This document shows, one piece after another, positions 8,418 to 17,594 of a DNA stretch of 64,000 nt. The notes below the pieces were generated by a model. That model had not been told where the DNA came from. It did no database searches and was given only the letters and a program-made list of their open reading frames with translations. Position 1 is the first letter of the stretch. Every line of letters begins with the position of its first letter. The stretch is from the NCBI RefSeq assembly GCF_900095175.1, contig NZ_LT606946.1:64712-128711 (forward strand). The letters run 5' to 3'. A program made the position numbers and the translations under genes. The DNA is from Polynucleobacter necessarius. GTDB taxonomy: Bacteria; Pseudomonadota; Gammaproteobacteria; Burkholderiales; Burkholderiaceae.

Positions 8418-9703
8418 TCTTGGTTCGGTTGGGTGAGGGGTTGGTATAGCTTGACTGTTTTTACCCCATGCTCATCAAACTGAACAATTTCCATCACCAC
8501 GCCAGCAATCCGAATACTGACATCGTAATCGGGAATCGCTTCAAGTTTTTCCAGGATCAGACCATTTAGAGTGCGCGGTCCATCGAGCGGTAGCTCTAAC
8601 TTCAGAAGGCGGTTTAAATCTCGTAGTGATGCGCTACCGCTAGCAAGATAAGTCCCATCAGCTAACCATTGAGGGTCAGTGGAAAGATTCGAGAATGAAG
8701 TGGTGAACTCACCGATGAGTTCTTCAACAATGTCTTCAAAAGTGACGAGGCCAAGTACCTCACCATACTCATTAACCACTAAACTCAAGCGCTGTTGGTT
8801 ATCTTGGAAAAATTGCATCTGCTGAAGAACGGGCGTCCCGCTGGGAATGAAATAAGGCTCATTTAATAATGACCTGAAGTCTTCATGGTGAAGCTCTGAA
8901 TTACCCAGTAATGAGAGTGCTTTTTTAACTGAGAGAATGCCAACGATGCGATCAGAGTCGCCATCGCAAACTGGGAGCTTGTTGTGATAGCAAGTTTCTA
9001 ATTGCTCAATCACTTCATCAATTGGTCTTGAGAGATCTAATAGCTCAATCTTAGATCGTGGTGTCATCACATCATCAACCAAGATATTTTCAAGATTAAA
9101 AAGATTGAGCAGGATATTGCGATGGTGAGCTGAAACAAAACGATTGGATTCGAGTACTAGGCTACGCAACCCCTCTTTGCTCATTACTCGATTTTCAGCT
9201 GAAGTTTGAAGACCAAAAACCTTCATTAATCTAGATACAAAACTAGTAATAAACCAGAGCAAGGGCTTGAGTATGTAAGTGAGAGGCAGAATGAACCAGC
9301 CAACATTACTGGCAATTTTTTCTGGGGAGGCTGTGCCAATGACTTTTGGGGTGATCTCGCTAAAAATAATGATGAGAAGTGCAACAACTAAGGTAGCTAT
9401 CGATAGCACTAGGCCACTATCACCAAAAATATGAAGAGCAATGCCAGTGACTAAGATTGGCAGAATGGTGTTGATGAGGTTGTTGGAAATCAACAGCACT
9501 GAAAGCAGAGAATCAATACGCTTCAATAATCTTTCAGCTAATGCAGCTCCAGAATTGCCGCCATTAGCCATTGCACGTAAGCGATGGCGATTGGAAGACA
9601 GCATGCTGGTTTCGGCCATAGAAAATAAGCCGGAGAGCGCAAGCAGGAAGATAACCAATGCGACTTGACCAATTAAAGGCCAATCATCAAAAAAAGTGTC
9701 CAT
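8414..9703 (-). CDS. HlyC/CorC (CNNM) family membrane protein with CBS pair
   Basis: Predicted inner-membrane protein of the CNNM/CorC family, linked in other bacteria to magnesium or cobalt efflux. The N-terminal DUF21 region (about residues 1-180) holds four hydrophobic segments, with LSGLFSMAETSML the family signature. A CBS pair follows (MTPRSKIELLD; LVVNEYGEVLGLVTFEDIVEELIGEF), then a CorC_HlyC domain (SGSASLRDLNRLL). I choose the ATG at 9703 because it begins immediately before the first membrane segment; a TTG at 9736 is possible but has no ribosome site. The 3' end overlaps the pilB-like start, so it heads the minus-strand run. The transported ion is not established. Confidence 0.85.
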   Translation of the reverse strand: MDTFFDDWPLIGQVALVIFLLALSGLFSMAETSMLSSNRHRLRAMANGGNSGAALAERLLKRIDSLLSVLLISNNLINTILPILVTGIALHIFGDSGLVLSIATLVVALLIIIFSEITPKVIGTASPEKIASNVGWFILPLTYILKPLLWFITSFVSRLMKVFGLQTSAENRVMSKEGLRSLVLESNRFVSAHHRNILLNLFNLENILVDDVMTPRSKIELLDLSRPIDEVIEQLETCYHNKLPVCDGDSDRIVGILSVKKALSLLGNSELHHEDFRSLLNEPYFIPSGTPVLQQMQFFQDNQQRLSLVVNEYGEVLGLVTFEDIVEELIGEFTTSFSNLSTDPQWLADGTYLASGSASLRDLNRLLKLELPLDGPRTLNGLILEKLEAIPDYDVSIRIAGVVMEIVQFDEHGVKTVKLYQPLTQPNQD

Positions 9704-9799
9704 CAGCGATGTCCGCAAAGAATAAGGAATGTCCAATATAGCAAAGTGCTACTTCACTAGCTATAGACTTATTGGAATCCTGTACGAATTTATTCCTCA

Positions 9800-10315
9800 A
9801 TGTATGTCAGAATCTTCAGCATGCCCATCTCTACATCAGCCGAGTATTGCGTGATATCCGCCCCTTTTGGGTGCCTGGGTGTACAAACAGAGTTGGTAGA
9901 CGGTAGTTTGATGATCTCCAAAATCGATTATCTGCCTCCAGGTACCGCGTTAATTTCTCCGAGAAATGCTTTGGCTAAAGCATTCTCTAAACAGAGCGCT
10001 CAGTATTTCAAAGATGCTTTGTCACTATTTGATATTCCACTAAAGCCCACTGGAACAGTGCATCAGCAAAAAGTGTGGAATGCTACTCTCGGTATTGAGG
10101 TGGGAAAGACCAGTACCTATGGCCAGATTGCAAAAAAGATTAGAAGTGGGCCTCGTGCGGTTGGGACTGCCTGCGGTGCAAATCCTTATCCTTTGGTTAC
10201 CCCTTGCCACAGAGTGGTATCTGCACAGGGCCTTGGGGGTTTTATGAAGGAAGATGCCCCGGGCTTCTACCGCCAGATCAAAATTTGGCTCTTAAAGCAT
10301 GAGGGTGTGCTTTAA
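9800..10315 (+). CDS. ogt: methylated-DNA-[protein]-cysteine S-methyltransferase
   Basis: DNA-repair protein that transfers the methyl group from O6-methylguanine to its own cysteine. The acceptor motif PCHRVV is present (TPCHRVVSAQGLGG, near residue 133), and the DNA-binding helix segment KTSTYGQIAKKI precedes it. At 171 residues it is a normal single-domain Ogt without the AraC-type domain of Ada. The ATG at 9800 is used; another lies at 9821. It is divergent from the corC-like gene, and its stop overlaps the convergent squalene/phytoene synthase by 4 bases. Confidence 0.93.
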   Translation: MYVRIFSMPISTSAEYCVISAPFGCLGVQTELVDGSLMISKIDYLPPGTALISPRNALAKAFSKQSAQYFKDALSLFDIPLKPTGTVHQQKVWNATLGIEVGKTSTYGQIAKKIRSGPRAVGTACGANPYPLVTPCHRVVSAQGLGGFMKEDAPGFYRQIKIWLLKHEGVL

Positions 10316-11301
10316 GGATTCTTTATAGATAGTTTTCTGAGATGACTGGATGCAGCATAAAAGAATGCTTTCATCAGAAATGCATTTCTGGCGGCAAGCT
10401 TAGTAAATGCATAAAAAATCCAAACTGAATTTCTAGACAGCTTCACTTCGGATTTATTACTAAATTCTTTTCTGTAGGCAATTTTCTCAAGCGTCATTAC
10501 CGCAAGACCGAAAGCAAGAAAGCAGAAGCGTCTCAGACCCACTTCATTTTCTGGAATCAGAAGAATGTAGCTCATGGAATCTTGCAGTTTTTTATAGGCA
10601 ATATTCAGTAGCATGTTTTGACTCATGCCTATTGGTTTCCAGGAGACACCACGTGCACGATCTTCTGGTGAATCCTTCAAAATGTTAGTCATTTGTAAAG
10701 CTTGACCAAAAGCGATAGCCAGTTGCTGATGCCCTTCGATTTGTTTTGCAAATCCAGAAGAGTAGTTGCTAAAGATGGTTGTCAGCAGCTCTCCCACAAC
10801 ACCAGCCACCACATAGCAATATTCTTCAAATTCTGCGAGATCTTTTAACCCTTCTTGCGTTTGTCGGCCATGGAAATGGGACATGCCATCGGACATGATT
10901 GAAACGCAACGGCTAATCGCTGCCTGATCTGTATCGGGAAAGGTGTGGAGAATTCTTAGGACGGTTGGGGTGTGAGCGATTAAATCGAGCTCATCGACAT
11001 TGGGGTAGCCTTTTAATGCTTCAAGGCAGGGGCTTACAAAAGCATCCACTGGAATAGCTCCCAGAACTGCCTCTAAAAATAGCTTAGATAGGCCCTGCTT
11101 TTCTGCTGGATTAAGTTCAGCTGCATCCTCAATCGTGTCGACAATCCGACACAGTAGATAGGTATTCCCGACCACCACCTCAATTGCTGGAGGAAGAAGG
11201 GGGATAGTGAGTGCAAAAGTGCGCGATACGGAACTCAAAATCGCCTTTTGATAGGCTAGATCGCTATTGGGGTTCTCTGTTGGGCGTATGGCGGAATTCA
11301 C
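10312..11301 (-). CDS. squalene/phytoene synthase family protein, squalene-synthase-like
   Basis: Head-to-head prenyl transferase that probably condenses two farnesyl diphosphates. The first Asp-rich motif reads LLCRIVDTIEDA and the second QMTNILKDSPEDRARG, both with metal-binding acidic residues. CYVVAGVVGELLT between them is typical of squalene synthases rather than HpnC/HpnD pairs. Its 329 residues are a normal length, and hydrophobic stretches lie near the C-terminus. The start is a GTG at 11299-11301. No squalene-hopene cyclase lies in the window, so the product's use (hopanoids or other triterpenes) cannot be judged here. Confidence 0.85.
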   Translation of the reverse strand: MNSAIRPTENPNSDLAYQKAILSSVSRTFALTIPLLPPAIEVVVGNTYLLCRIVDTIEDAAELNPAEKQGLSKLFLEAVLGAIPVDAFVSPCLEALKGYPNVDELDLIAHTPTVLRILHTFPDTDQAAISRCVSIMSDGMSHFHGRQTQEGLKDLAEFEEYCYVVAGVVGELLTTIFSNYSSGFAKQIEGHQQLAIAFGQALQMTNILKDSPEDRARGVSWKPIGMSQNMLLNIAYKKLQDSMSYILLIPENEVGLRRFCFLAFGLAVMTLEKIAYRKEFSNKSEVKLSRNSVWIFYAFTKLAARNAFLMKAFFYAASSHLRKLSIKNP

Positions 11302-11408
11302 CCATGAATTATGTCAGACCAGCTCACCCAAATTTGGCTCTTATTGATTAAATGTCATAAGTGACAAGGCCATATAATTTGTTCAAATTCTGAAGGAGTT
11401 ATTGGGCG

Positions 11409-12822
11409 ATGTTGATTTGGTTTGTCATTATCTATTGGGTGGTATCTGTAGGTATCGGCCTTTGGGCTGCGCTACGGGTCAAAAACACGGCTGACTTTGC
11501 TGCAGCAGGCATAGCCTTTCTCTGCCCATCGTCACCGCTACAGTCTTCGCCACCTGGTTTGGCTCCGAAGCGGTGTTAGGTATTCCAGCCACCTTCCTTA
11601 AGGAAGGGCTTGGCGGGATTGTTTCCGATCCTTTCGGATCTTCCCTGTATCTGATCATAGTCGGACTCTTTTTTGCTCGTCATCTCTACAACCGACGCAT
11701 GCTCACCATTGGTGATTTCTTTCGAGAAAAATATGGCCGTACTGTAGAGGTTTTAGTAACGCTCTGTATTGTGGTTTCCTATTTAGGGTGGGTGGCCGCG
11801 CAGATTAAAGCCTTGGGACTGGTTTTTAATGTTGTGTCTGAAGGCGGCATCACACAAACAGCCGGGATGTTAATTGGCACTGGTAGCGTTCTGATTTATA
11901 CGCTTTTTGGTGGCATGTGGTCGGTGGCAATTACCGACTTCATTCAGATGATCATCATTGTGGTGGGCATGCTTTATATCGGCGGCGAGATAACTGCCCA
12001 AACTGGTGGTGTCGGTGTAGTTTTTGAGCATGCAGTTGCTGCTGGCCAGTTTTCCAACTTCTGGCCCGATATGAATCTCGCTTCTATCCTTGGCTTTACA
12101 GCCGCCTTATGCACAATGATGTTAGGTTCTATTCCGCAGCAAGATGTGTTTCAGCGAATTACATCCTCTAAGAATGTGAACATTGCAGTGCAAGCTGCTT
12201 TGTTAGGAGGGGTGCTGTACTTTGTGTTCGCGTTTGTTCCACTGTATTTGGCTTACTCTGCAACCATCATTAGTCCGGATCTAGTGAAGCAGTATTTATA
12301 TACAGATCCACAAATGATCTTGCCAAAACTGATTTTGAACCATGCCCCACTGATCGCGCAGATGATGTTTTTTGGTGCCTTACTATCAGCCATCAAGAGT
12401 TGCGCCAGCGCTACATTGCTCGCTCCATCCGCTACCTTTGCTGAAATATTGTAAGAGGCTTTTTTAAGCATTTATCTGATCAAGACTTATTGAAGGTTAT
12501 GCGAATTACGGTGCTCTGCTTCACAGCGGTAGTTACTTTTTTTGCCATCAACTCTAATTTATCGATTTTTAAGATGGTTGAGAATGCCTATAAGGTGACT
12601 TTGGTTGCAGCTTTTGTGCCACTTGCTTTTGGGGTGTATTGGTCCAGGGCAAATTCTTTGGGAGGCTTGTTAGCCGTCATTTGTGGTTTAGTTGTATCAA
12701 TCAGTTGTGAGGTTCTTGCCCCTGACACTATTCTCCCCCCTCAGTTAGCAGGCCTTTTGGCTAGTATTGCCGGCATGCTTTTGGGCGGACTGGTGCCTAG
12801 GGCTAGATTGATTGCAAGTTGA
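11409..12822 (+). pseudogene. sodium:solute symporter (SSS family), two frameshifts
   Basis: Remains of a 13-helix sodium-driven symporter of the PutP-like SSS family; the substrate is unknown. An ATG at 11409 follows a good GAAGGAG site and opens LIWFVIIYWVVSVGIGL. One base is missing near 11510-11513, after which the frame changes to PIVTATVFATWFGSEAVLG. A second one-base loss near 12443 turns AEN into AEIL-stop at 12452-12454, and the rest (MRITVLCFTAVVTFFAINS) follows in a third frame to 12822. The rejoined length of about 471 residues equals a full symporter. Two independent lesions make a sequencing error unlikely. Confidence 0.92.
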
Positions 12823-12923
12823 CCCAAATTGCTTAAATATTAGGCAGAATATTTTGTTGCACCGCAAAATGTTCGCCTCTAAAATGACACTAATTCAAAA
12901 TTTCTTATCTTTATGGAGTTCTT

Positions 12924-13944
12924 ATGAAAATCTGTGTGATCGGTGGAGGGGGCGCGATTGGCGGTTACCTTGCTGTCATGTTGGCGCGAGCCGGCAATGA
13001 CGTTACTGTGGTTGCGCGAGGTGCTACGTTGATTGCAATTAAAGAGCGTGGCTTAGCATTAATTATGGATGATCAACCTGAGCCTTTGGTGGCATAGGTA
13101 AAAGCAGTTGAAAAAATTCGCGATGCTGAGACTCCAGACGTGGTGATTTTGGCTGTGGAAGGTGCACCAAGTTGAGCCGATCATTGAGGATCTTACCGCA
13201 ATCATGGGTCCGGAAACGATTTTGATTCCGATGCAAAACGGAATTCCTTGGTGGTACTTCCAGAAGCTGGGTGGCGACTATCAAGATCACTCCGTTGAAA
13301 CAGTCGATGCTGGTGGTGTTGCGAAGAATGCAATCAACCCAAATAACATCATTGGTTGCGTAGTGTATCCAGCAACCTTTACTCAGGCTCCTGGCGTGAT
13401 TCGTCACGTTGAAGGCAATCGCTTCCCATTGGGCGAGTTAGATGGCAAACAGACTGAGCGAATTCAGAAGATGTCTGAAATGATGACTGCGGCTGGATTT
13501 AAGTCACCAATCCTGGAAGACATTCGCTCTGAGATTTGGTTGAAGTTGTGGGGCAATATGACTTTCAATCCAATCAGCTCTCTGACTCATGGAACTTTGG
13601 AAGGCATTTGCCAATATCCGCTCACAAAAGAGTTGGCTCGGAACATGATGGCCGAAGCACAAACGATTGCCGAGAAGTTGGGCGTCACTTTCCGTGTCGA
13701 CATTGAACGTCGTATTGCTGGCGCTGAAAAAGTTGGAAAACATAAAACATCAATGTTGCAAGACTTAGAAGCAGGCCGTAGCTTAGAGATTGATGCCTTA
13801 TTGGGTTCTGTGATTGAGCTTGGCAAGATTACTGAAACACCAACGCCTTGCCTCAATACAGTCTTTGCCTTAACAAAGTACCTTGATGAAAACGTTCAAG
13901 TTTCTAAAGGTAGCTTGGCATTGCCATCTGTTTCTGGTTACTAA
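12924..13944 (+). pseudogene. ketopantoate reductase family (PanE/ApbA-like), nonsense plus frameshift
   Basis: NADP-dependent 2-dehydropantoate 2-reductase-like protein. The ATG at 12924 starts MKICVIGGGGAIGGYLA, the Rossmann motif. A TAG at 13095-13097 interrupts LVA-stop-VKAVEKI (CAG expected). An extra G near 13158 then shifts AVKVHQVEPII into the next frame. From 13162 the remainder (IPMQNGIPWWYFQ, then the C-terminal ApbA_C domain with WLKLWGNMTFNPISSL) is open to 13944. The rejoined length is about 340 residues. Whether this copy served pantothenate synthesis or a catabolic pathway is unknown; the FAH-family neighbour hints at catabolism. With two lesions I consider it dead. Confidence 0.9.
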
Positions 13945-13991
13945 GCCTCTGCAGAAGTAGGTAGATTCAACTCCCAAAGTAATTGAGTATT

Positions 13992-14030
13992 AAAAAACCC
14001 CTCATCATGTTTAGTGGTGAGGGTTTTTCT
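13992..14030. terminator. probable bidirectional terminator
   Basis: AAAAACCCCTCA and TGAGGGTTTTT face each other with a small bulge and a short loop, between the convergent reductase pseudogene and the FAH-family gene. Runs of A on the left and T on the right allow action in both directions. Confidence 0.75.
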
Positions 14031-14067
14031 TTTAAAGCTTTCGTTTTAAATTAACTGATCTGATGAT

Positions 14068-14835
14068 TTATTCGAAGCGATTATCTAAGCGTCCAACCCC
14101 ATCAATGATGATGCTGACGTTGCTGCCGGGCTTCATTGAGCCAACGCCAACAGAAGTACCGCAGGCAATGATGTCACCAGCTTGCAGTGGCACATCTTGA
14201 GAGATCAGGCTAACCAATTTAGCTGGCGGGAAAATCATGTCAGAGATCGGATAGTTTTGACGCTCTTGATCATTCAAAATAGTTTTAATTGTTAACTTGC
14301 TTGGATCTACATCAGTGGTGATGTAAGGGCCAAAGACTCCAAAAGTATTGAAGCTCTTGGAGCGTGTCCACTGTGCATATCCAGGATCGCGATTCAAAAT
14401 TTCAATTGCAGTGACATCGTTAATGCAGGTGTATCCAAAAATGGCAGCAGCCGCTTGCGTCTCATCCACTTCATGGCATGCTTTGCCGATGACGATTCCG
14501 AGTTCGCCCTCATAAACAACTTTTCCAGAGTAGGATTTTGGGGCGCGAATGGTTTGGTTGGCTGCCAAGAAAGAGTTATTGCCTTTCAGGAAATATAAAG
14601 GCTCTGCAGGCACGGCATGTTCAAGTTTGGTAACCAGCGCATGAAAGTTATCTACCATGGCCACCATCTTGGATGGAGTGCATGGGATATCGATGGTGAC
14701 ATCAGATAGCTTTAATGTCTCGCCAGTAGCTTGGGGATTGTTAAATAGATCGCCGGTGTACACAGCAATCTGATCGCCCTGTACTTGACCTAAACCGACT
14801 TTGCCTTGATGTTGAAACCTGAGCCATTGAGCCAT
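14068..14835 (-). CDS. fumarylacetoacetate hydrolase (FAH) family protein
   Basis: Member of the FAH superfamily of metal-dependent hydrolases, decarboxylases and isomerases acting on 2-keto or 1,3-diketo acids. Metal-binding acidic residues sit in VVYEGELGIVIGK (about residues 104-116) and around GYTCINDVTA. The C-terminal GDIIACGTSVGVGSMKPG carries the usual glycine-rich end. It is 255 residues and intact. Its neighbours on both sides are broken catabolic genes, so it may be a survivor of a decaying pathway. It resembles HpcE/HpaG-type domains, but the substrate cannot be read from sequence. Confidence 0.85.
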   Translation of the reverse strand: MAQWLRFQHQGKVGLGQVQGDQIAVYTGDLFNNPQATGETLKLSDVTIDIPCTPSKMVAMVDNFHALVTKLEHAVPAEPLYFLKGNNSFLAANQTIRAPKSYSGKVVYEGELGIVIGKACHEVDETQAAAAIFGYTCINDVTAIEILNRDPGYAQWTRSKSFNTFGVFGPYITTDVDPSKLTIKTILNDQERQNYPISDMIFPPAKLVSLISQDVPLQAGDIIACGTSVGVGSMKPGSNVSIIIDGVGRLDNRFE

Positions 14836-14891
14836 AATGAATTCTCCTGATAGTTAATATTTGATAGGCAATATCTTACAGGGATGAATGA

Positions 14892-15825
14892 ATGACTAAG
14901 AATTCTGAATTGCAATTTGCACCTGAATTAGACCAGCCGCTTCGTTATATTGAGCGAACCCGTAATTACTATCTAGGTTTGGGGTATGAAACACCCTATG
15001 TTTGGGCGCATTACATGGATGTGGCCTTTACTCCATTACAAAAGCCCCTAAATCAATCGATCCTAGGTTTAGTCACTACTGCAGTTCCCTTTGATGCCAG
15101 TAAAGGCCCCCAAGGACCAGGTGCTCCTTATAACGCAGCTGCTAAGTTTTACGACCCCTACACTCGATCAATTGATGAGGATGCAGACTTGCGTATTGCT
15201 CATGTCGGGATTGATAGGCGCAATGCCGACATGCAGGATAGTAATTGCTGGTTCCCATTAGGCGCAGCAAAACGTGCTGTTGCAAACGGACGCATTCAGT
15301 CCCTGTCGAAACATTTTTACGGGCTACCCACTAATCGTAGTCAACGACATACCCTGGAAATTGATGCGCCCTTGATCTTGAATAAGCTGCGAGAAGATCG
15401 TGTTGATGTTGCCGTGTTAATTCCGAATTGCCCGATTTGCCATCAGAGTCAAAGTTTATTGGCGCGTTATTTAGAGACTGCCGGCATACCGACAGTCATC
15501 ATGGGTGCAGCGAAAGACATTGTCGAATATTGCGGCGTTCCCCGTTTACTTTTTAGGGACTTTCCGCTGGGTAATGCTGCAGCTCTTCCCAATAATATTC
15601 AATCGCAAGACTCCAATTTTGAATTGGCTCTTCGCTTGTTAGAGGGCGCTCCAGCCGCCCGAACAACGGTGCAATCCCCTAGTTTGGGGTTCGGATCCTT
15701 CATGGAAATTAGACTATTCCAATCTGGAAAGGCTTAGCGCAGAGGAGATTGCACGCTTGCGTGATGAGGCGGAAAAAGCGCGAATTACTGCACGCGATAT
15801 CAGGGTAAAAAGTGTTGGCGCCTAG
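14892..15825 (+). pseudogene. glycine/betaine/sarcosine reductase B (GRDB)-like protein, C-terminal frameshift
   Basis: Cytoplasmic protein related to the B subunit of glycine/sarcosine/betaine/D-proline reductases. Aerobic betaproteobacteria carry such homologues without selenocysteine, and their function is unknown. Family segments are QPLRYIERTRNYYLGLGY, GPGAPYNAAAKFYDPY and VLIPNCPICHQSQSLL, whose CxxC occupies the selenocysteine region. The frame stops early at 15735-15737 after GFGSFMEIRLFQSGKA. In the +1 frame from about 15682 the normal tail resumes (VWGSDPSWKLDYSNLERL) and runs to TAG at 15823-15825. An extra C in the CCCC run at 15676-15679 explains it. About 45 terminal residues are replaced, so some activity cannot be excluded. 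Confidence 0.8.
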
Positions 15826-16826
15826 GTTTGTCTAGACAATGAGTATTTGCACAAGGCATGTAGTGCGGTTGTCGCCTCATTTTGGGGAAAGTCTTTGAGA
15901 CATTCGAGTGCGAGATCTACTTCTCGCTTTGCGGCAGCTTGGGTGTAATCCAAAGCCCCAGAATTTTGTACTGCACTCAGAATCTGTTGAAAGACGTCAT
16001 CAGGCAAGTCTTGATTTTGCTCGATTGCTGCTCTAACTAGAAGGCACTCTTCAGCGCTGCCATTTTCCAGAAGATAGATGAGTGGCAACGTAGGCTTCCC
16101 TTCTCTCAAATCATCACCAGCATTCTTACCCATTTGTGAGGCATCTGCGGTGTAATCTAAAAGGTCATCCATTAATTGGAAGGCTGTGCCAATGTGGCGA
16201 CCAAAAGCAGCAGCCTGCTCTCGGTAACTATCTGATGCTTTCGCCAAAATTGCCCCAAGCTCTGTGGACGCTTCAAATAATTTGGCAGTTTTATAGCGAA
16301 TCACCCGTAAATAACTCTCTTCGTCCACTTCTGGGTCATTCATATTGAGGAGCTGTAAAACCTCGCCCTCGGCAATCGTATTGGTTGCATCGGACAGGAT
16401 TTCCATGACGCGGAGGTCATTGGGGCCAACCATCATCTGAAAAGCCCGGGAATACAGAAAATCACCCACCAGCACACTGGCAGCATTACCAAAAGCGGCA
16501 TTGGCAGTCTCGCGACCCCTTCTCAAGGTGGATTCATCGACAACATCATCATGAAGTAGGGTGGCTGTGTGGATAAATTCCACTACGGCTGCTAGTTCAA
16601 GGGCGTGTGGCGTATCTTTACCATTTGCTAAGGCCTTGCTGACTAGGAGCAAAAGGGCTGGTCGAACCCGTTTTCCGCCCGCTTGGATGATGTAAGTGGA
16701 GATTTGGTCAATTAGGGCGACTTTTGAGGCTAGTCGCAGGCGAATAACTTTATCTAAGGCCTTGAAATCTAAGGCAATTGGGGCCAGAATTTGGCTTAAT
16801 TCATTGGTTTTGACAGTGCTCGTCAT
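15822..16826 (-). CDS. ispB: octaprenyl diphosphate synthase
   Basis: Makes the long isoprenoid side chain of ubiquinone from farnesyl and isopentenyl diphosphates. The two Asp-rich motifs are LLHDDVVDEST (first, near residue 92) and QLMDDLLDYTA (second, near residue 218). GGKRVRPALLLL is the usual N-terminal substrate site. The 334 residues are a normal length. It is transcribed away from rplU, whose promoter overlaps the ispB start region. Its stop overlaps the ancestral stop of the convergent GRDB-like gene by 3 bases. Confidence 0.95.
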   Translation of the reverse strand: MTSTVKTNELSQILAPIALDFKALDKVIRLRLASKVALIDQISTYIIQAGGKRVRPALLLLVSKALANGKDTPHALELAAVVEFIHTATLLHDDVVDESTLRRGRETANAAFGNAASVLVGDFLYSRAFQMMVGPNDLRVMEILSDATNTIAEGEVLQLLNMNDPEVDEESYLRVIRYKTAKLFEASTELGAILAKASDSYREQAAAFGRHIGTAFQLMDDLLDYTADASQMGKNAGDDLREGKPTLPLIYLLENGSAEECLLVRAAIEQNQDLPDDVFQQILSAVQNSGALDYTQAAAKREVDLALECLKDFPQNEATTALHALCKYSLSRQT

Positions 16827-16838
16827 GCAAGATACAAT
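16810..16838 (+). promoter_or_regulatory. sigma70-type promoter of rplU-rpmA-obgE
   Basis: A perfect -35 TTGACA (16810-16815), a 17-base spacer and the -10 hexamer TACAAT (16833-16838) lie 64 bases before the rplU ATG. The -35 box lies inside the first codons of divergent ispB. This is the best sigma70 match I noticed in the window. Confidence 0.85.
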
Positions 16839-16901
16839 AATGGGCTTAGCTCATCCAGGGTGGATTAGCTTAAATGTAGATATTAATTGAGGTTTCAAAC
16901 C

Positions 16902-17213
16902 ATGTACGCGGTCATAAAAACCGGTGGCAAACAGTATAAAGTTGCTGCAGGCGAAAAATTGAAAATAGAACAGATACCAGCGGAAATCGGCAGCGAAATC
17001 ACTCTTGACCAAGTCTTAGCCGTAGGCGAAGGCGCTTCACTCAAATTGGGTGATCCATTGGTTAATGGTGCAGCTGTGATGGCCACTGTCGTCTCCCAGG
17101 GACGTCACGATAAAGTGACAATCTTTAAGATGCGCCGTCGCAAGCATTATCAAAAGCACCAAGGCCATCGTCAGAATTACACAGAAATTCTGATTAACAC
17201 GATCAAAGCCTAA
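16902..17213 (+). CDS. rplU: 50S ribosomal protein L21
   Basis: Large-subunit protein that binds 23S rRNA. The sequence begins [14 protein letters not shown], the invariant L21 start, so the ATG at 16902 is preferred over an upstream in-frame TTG at 16887. It is 103 residues, full length. The C-terminal basic stretch [16 protein letters not shown] is typical. It is first in the rplU-rpmA-obgE run behind a strong promoter. Confidence 0.97.
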   Translation: MYAVIKTGGKQYKVAAGEKLKIEQIPAEIGSEITLDQVLAVGEGASLKLGDPLVNGAAVMATVVSQGRHDKVTIFKMRRRKHYQKHQGHRQNYTEILINTIKA

Positions 17214-17246
17214 TTTAGGCTAACGGCTAAATAGCAGGAGAAAGAT

Positions 17247-17507
17247 ATGGCACAGAAAAAAGGCGGCGGCTCGACACGAAATGGCCGCGACTCAGAATCG
17301 AAACGCTTAGGCGTTAAAGTTTTTGGCGGCGAGCAAATTAACGCTGGCAGCATCATCATTCGTCAACGTGGTACACGAGTACATCCGGGTATTAACGTTG
17401 GTATTGGTAAAGATCACACTTTGTTTGCCTTAGTTGACGGACAGGTGGAATTTGGCGTTAAGGGTGCTTTGAAGAAGGCCCAGGTTTCAGTTCTCCCGCG
17501 TTCATAA
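17247..17507 (+). CDS. rpmA: 50S ribosomal protein L27
   Basis: Large-subunit protein whose N-terminus reaches the peptidyl-transferase centre. It begins [19 protein letters not shown], as in other proteobacteria with no cleaved leader, and contains the family signature [14 protein letters not shown]. It has 86 residues. It lies 33 bases after rplU with an AGGAG ribosome site, and a terminator follows before obgE. Confidence 0.97.
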   Translation: MAQKKGGGSTRNGRDSESKRLGVKVFGGEQINAGSIIIRQRGTRVHPGINVGIGKDHTLFALVDGQVEFGVKGALKKAQVSVLPRS

Positions 17508-17564
17508 GACGCCTGACTGAGACACGTTTGATTCAGATTTATTCCGAATTTAACTCTTAGGAAC

Positions 17565-17590
17565 AGGCCTCGCTAAGCGAGGCCTTTTTT
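17565..17590 (+). terminator. terminator/attenuator between rpmA and obgE
   Basis: An 8-bp stem AGGCCTCG/CGAGGCCT with a 5-base loop is followed by TTTTT. It ends just before the obgE ATG at 17595, so obgE expression probably depends on read-through or its own promoter. Confidence 0.85.
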
Positions 17591-17594
17591 ATTC

